Shown: in pieces, positions 60,191 through 64,000 of the stretch
Layout of the letters: every line of letters starts with the position of its first letter
How positions within the stretch are numbered: position 1 is the stretch's first letter
DNA from: Saturnia japonica
Taxonomy: Eukaryota; Arthropoda; Insecta; Lepidoptera; Saturniidae
Direction of reading: 5' to 3'
Assembly (NCBI GenBank): GCA_033032175.1
Contig: CM065311.1
Coordinates: 1,295,190-1,359,189, forward strand
Length of the DNA: 64,000 bases
Notes under the pieces: generated by a model
Told to the model about the DNA's origin: nothing
Seen by the model: only the letters and a program-made list of their open reading frames with translations
Databases searched by the model: none
Position numbers and translations under genes: made by a program

Positions 60191-60479
60191 TATAGTGTTT
60201 CTAAAGTATTATTGACAGTTGTTGTAGTTAATTAATTGAGAAATAGAATAATCTAACCGTTTGCAAAATTTCATTTTAAAAGGTCAATCCGGACATTTAA
60301 TTAAACCAGTATGTAGCTGTGGTATGGAATCTGTAACCGTATCCCAATAAATGTTTCGAATAATGTCGGATAGGGGCGTAGTCAAATGAGACATTCGAAT
60401 ACTAAAAATGACTTACGTAAAAATATGTAATTAGTCATTATCTAAAATAAAGTTAACATTGTTCACTTACAAATGCTGA

Positions 60480-60780
60480 ATTAATACCCATTTTCATCCA
60501 AGTTTCTTTGAAAAAATAATATAATATCGATAATTTAATTTATCCGAAACTATCGGATATCTGAAATAATTTCATATTCGTTTCCATAACCGAAACCGAT
60601 TAAAAACTCTTGAGATATTCATATCTAAATACGTAATCTACACCTCTGATATAAACAGACAAATACACAAATTATTTTTCGTCATATTCGTGATCATTTT
60701 CCTGTATTAGTTTAAATGTTTATAAGGGGGAAAAAATGCACAGACAGAAGTACAGATTTATAAAACACTAAAACAAAATT
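60480..60780 (-). mobile_element. Possible family B fragment
   Basis: CAGACAAATACACAAATTAT followed by TTTTCGTCATATTCGTGATC resembles the end region of 48433-49165, and ACAGACAGAAGTACAGATTT resembles a block near 48910. Boundaries are unclear. Confidence 0.35.
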
Positions 60781-62057
60781 AGATATTTCAATTATGCTCT
60801 ATTATTATTGCATAGAATATCTACATTTTTGCTGTTTTAAGTGTTTGGTTTTTATGAGTTATTTTTTTTTTTTGGAATACTGATATAAAATAAATATATA
60901 CCTCTTTTGAACTATTTTAAAGATGCAATTTTAGATAAAAAAGACTTCGAACATAAAATTTCTTAGTGGTCTCATCTTCAATGAAAATGGGTCGATTTTA
61001 TAACTTTCAAAAGCTATAAAAGTTTCAATGCTTTTTGTACTGTGCAATCTTTATTTTAAAGGATCAAATTCTTTGAGGAGCTATTCTCGGAGCTTTTGAA
61101 AGTTATAATGTATATTGTGATAGATATAAAACAAGATATCTTTGCCTTTTTTGTATTTTTGCATTCGTAATTTTTATGGTATTATTATGCGTGTTCTAAC
61201 TGCTGTCATCAACACTGTTCTTCAATTTACTATATGGTTTATAGGCAATGATTTTCAATATTGACCGAGAATATAATCTAAGTGGATTTAGTATAAACGT
61301 TGATTGTCGAATTAAAGTTATTATAATCATAATACGTTTCCTAATAACATCGAGCATTTTTTTTAACTTCAACGCACACCCTTTATTTTGAAGTAAAATT
61401 ATTTGAGGATTGAACACATTATAAACCATAATATACAAGGCCTTTAATTTTATGAGATAACTATTCCATGAGTAGGTTAGTTGACTCTGCAGTAATTTTT
61501 GTTTATATTTTCAGGATTTGTTCATTGGGTCTTGATATTTTAATATTGTTGTTAGCGCTTAGAGGAAACCTACGGTCTGTATCGAGAAAACCAAGTTGCA
61601 TAAATCTTTTGTTGATAAGAATTTAGCAAAATTTTCACCAAGTTGAAAGCGACTGTGTAATATTCTAAGCATTAGTGTATTATTCAGTTTGCCTAGAATA
61701 AACAGCTATCCATTTGAATACTTGAAAAAAAAATGCTCTAAAACCATGTAATCAACCAATTCACAACATAAGCTAAGCATAAGCCCAATGGCTTAGATGT
61801 TAAGAAACTTTGAACGTACTTGTAAACCCTCTTCATCCTTACGATCCCTAAAGTTATATAATATAGAATCTCTTTTTCATTTTGTAGGGCTTTCCCATTG
61901 GTGCAGTTTATGACCTTTCAAGAATTTATATGCATTTAGTAAATTCGATGTAACATAATTTATAGTTACTTATCATATAACAGTATAATATTATGTGCAA
62001 ATAAGGAATACGGATGTAGGCACGGTACGTACGGACACATACGTATATATGTACCAT
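60781..62057. other. AT-rich intron, nothing recognised
   Basis: No exon is supported; an 80-codon minus frame at 61196-61438 is AT-rich and without a motif. Confidence 0.5.
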
Positions 62058-62265
62058 GTTTATTTCTTCGGCACGCTCTGTAGCCTAAGGAGGCTTCATA
62101 GATATTAACATACGAGGTGTCGTTAGATTCTTCTTAATCGTTAGGGAGTGACATATGCTATATAAATATTTAAGTACGACGTCTGGGAATCGAATAAAAA
62201 GCAACAATACAAAAATATTTTTTGTCGTGTTTTTGTTGCAGTCGGGTTTTTTGTTTCCTTTTTTG
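62058..62265 (+). repeat. Interspersed repeat, family M
   Basis: GGCACGCTCTGTAGCC, CATACGAGGTGTCGTTAG, GGGAGTGACATATG, GACGTCTGGGAATCG and a TTGTTGCAGTCGGG-bearing T-rich tail match the reverse complement of 14710-14910. The 92-codon minus frame over it is a shadow. Confidence 0.65.
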
Positions 62266-62369
62266 AAATTTATAACTGTTATAAAAGTGAATTTTACGAC
62301 AGTTCTAGAACTTTGGTGAAAACTAGTCTGGCGTACATAAATTTTTAAATTTAAAATGATCACGTATTA

Positions 62370-62480
62370 GTCCCGCTAAGGGCCGCACGCGGCGCACAGA
62401 CATGTGGCACGTGCTAGCGCCCGATGACACGCAGCGGCACATAACGTCGTCCACAGGAGTTTAAGGACCGAAAGTCGAGT
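62370..62480. other. Short GC-rich patch
   Basis: GGCCGCACGCGGCGCACAG and CGTGCTAGCGCCCGATGACA stand out from AT-rich intron. No domain or splice context is seen. Confidence 0.3.
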
Positions 62481-62710
62481 CACATGTATTTTACATGAAT
62501 AATCTTTTTTTTTATACCATGTATACATAATTGAATTTGTGATAATAGCGTGGTCTAGGGATTTCTCTATAGTCACTAGAAAACCAATAATAGACCTTTT
62601 TACGCTATTCCATGTTATGTAGGGTCGGCACAATATGTTATATTCCAGTTTTCTCTATCAGCTTTCATCTCAATACTCACACATTTTATAGTTCATACAC
62701 ATATTACTGT

Positions 62711-62797
62711 TCACACACGATCTATCCATACATTCTTCGGTCTTCCTCTACCTCTATATTCATCCACCTTCATATTTAACACTCTTCTGGATACATA
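62711..62797 (-). pseudogene. LINE reverse transcriptase C-terminal fragment
   Basis: On the minus strand, about 28 codons before a stop read SRRVLNMKVDEYRGRGRP followed by KNVWIDRV. This is the recognisable C-terminal end of a common insect/nematode LINE reverse transcriptase (RRV-x-M-x-V-x6-RGRP-x3-W-x-D). The rest of the gene is absent, and the upstream part of the same frame is unrelated. Confidence 0.65.
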
Positions 62798-64000
62798 TAT
62801 GAATTTTAGTTCTAATGGCACGCTAGTAAATAGATAATATTCAAAAGATTTGATTACATCAGTGAATAAAAAGTCGGTCTTGGCCCGCTCACCGCAGTTA
62901 GGAGACCTCTGGATTAGACTTGACTTCACGGACTCTGCGGTATCTTTGGCGCGTCAATTTAAAAATGCATACCTACGTTTATACGTTAAGTACTTTTGAT
63001 GCGTTATTTATGTGAAATTATATTTTTCCTAGCTTTATAAATTTATAATGATTAATAATTAACGCTTTTTGAAAAGTTGCCCGGTTGCCTATTACAAATG
63101 TCTCACAGAGACACAATATGGAAAAGTTTTATAACTTCTGTTCTCGTACGTAAAAATTCTCAACACTTATCGTACCTACCCTGAGCGAAGTAAAAAGTGG
63201 AGATCGTAAACAAGTCGCGCTGGGTCAGTAGTCGGCTTCCATGGATAAAGTTTGTGTCGACTTTTATCCGTTTTTAATGTTCGTGTCCATTCGCGTCCCG
63301 TATTATATTTGTAACGTTTAAGGGTTACAGCTGTCATGAATGTCAAACTGACTTCTGTAATGGGAATCTAATTTTTTTTTAATTCAATGAGCGTGCTCCC
63401 ATTTTTTGCGTGTGTTAACCAAGGCCATTCATTTAAAGGAGTAAATAAATAAATTACTTATTATACTTATAATAATAATACTAATAATTACTTCTTTCAT
63501 TTTATTATTTACATTGCATCTTAGATCTAGAGATTATATATTTAAAATTTTTGAGTCTGATGCGTTTATACAAAATAAATGACACCGAGGGTTTTTAGTC
63601 AATTGAAAAACTTTCATATTTTCTTTAAAAGTGTTTTATAATAATGTTTTAGTTACTAAAATAAATCTATACATTGCTATCTCTAGACAGTTACCAGGTA
63701 AAAAACCACTCTGTCATCCTAATTCTTACTTCTCATTTGAAGTTTTAAAATCGAAGTATAAAACTCTTGAGACGGCGATCACTTTATTAAAGTGTGCCCG
63801 ACAATTATTGTGTTCATCGACTTCGTTATAAAAAGGTGATGTTATTATTATTAACACGAGAAATGTTAATTGACAATTTTTGTTCCATTGTTGTTATTAA
63901 TCATTTTGCTTATGAATTATGTGCCAGTGACCCAGTTCTTTTGGCAAGTGGAACGGTACTTAATAAAATTGCTAAATGTGGTATAGTTTCTTGTTACGGT
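62798..64000. other. AT-rich intron to window end
   Basis: A GC-richer patch at 63175-63310 and an (AAT)n tract at about 63464-63486 are the only notable features. The next kinesin exon, expected to begin with GSGKSYTMMG-type coding, was not found. Confidence 0.45.

Overview
The window is eukaryotic and looks like a moth or butterfly (Lepidoptera) genome. It is AT-rich, has almost no long reading frames, and is packed with short interspersed repeats of lepidopteran type: tRNA-headed SINEs carrying an ACATCGTGAGGAAACC block, a LINE 3' end with an (ATC)n tail, and many elements ending in a CTAGCTGTGCCCGCGG-like motif. No prokaryotic, plasmid or CRISPR features were seen. The species cannot be named from what is here.

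Only one host-gene segment is convincing. It is a 164-nt internal exon on the + strand at 58571-58734, bounded by a good acceptor (branch-like CTAAT, T-rich tract, TTACAG) and a perfect GTAAGT donor. It encodes 54 residues of a kinesin-3 motor domain and best resembles the Khc-73/KIF13 branch. The exon stops inside the P-loop codons. The next exon is not found before 64000, and the preceding motor exon was not found before 58571. Most of the window is therefore best read as a very long intron of this gene, possibly with some 5' flank.

The rest is mobile DNA and unassigned sequence. (1) At least six families (here A, B, C, D, E, H) of short non-coding elements share ends. In Helitron orientation most begin TC(T/C)ATA-, most end CTAG or a near variant, and those with both ends visible sit between an A and a T with no target duplication. 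The clearest copies are 5455-5780, 7456-7770, 10939-11217, 13163-13643, 17435-17920, 24848-25376 and 33463-33645. One (24848-25376) is nested inside another (24630-25508), and an empty-site copy elsewhere confirms the junction. (2) A complete but dead mariner lies at 37850-39113, with TA flanks, matching terminal inverted repeats and a decayed DD34D transposase. (3) LINE remains lie at 27185-27545, 34325-34915, 51485-53390, 57922-58190 and 62711-62797, all on the minus strand. (4) tRNA-derived SINEs lie at 2790-3075, 8800-9275, 28165-28556 and 53399-53690; the third is split by a 191-bp MITE.

A few GC/CpG-rich patches stand out from the AT-rich background (about 6380-6880, 18590-18770, 22800-23140, 23385-23720, 25600-25850, 41440-41600, 54190-54680, 56030-56125, 59700-59880). 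Two of them pair a perfect CRE (TGACGTCA) with a forkhead-type GTAAACA about 25-30 bp away. These are candidate enhancers or alternative promoters, but this is inference. I saw no clearly new biological system. The most useful observations are the shared-end Helitron families with their nested proof of insertion mode, the MITE-in-SINE insertion, the catalytic-residue losses in mariner, and the CRE/forkhead patches.
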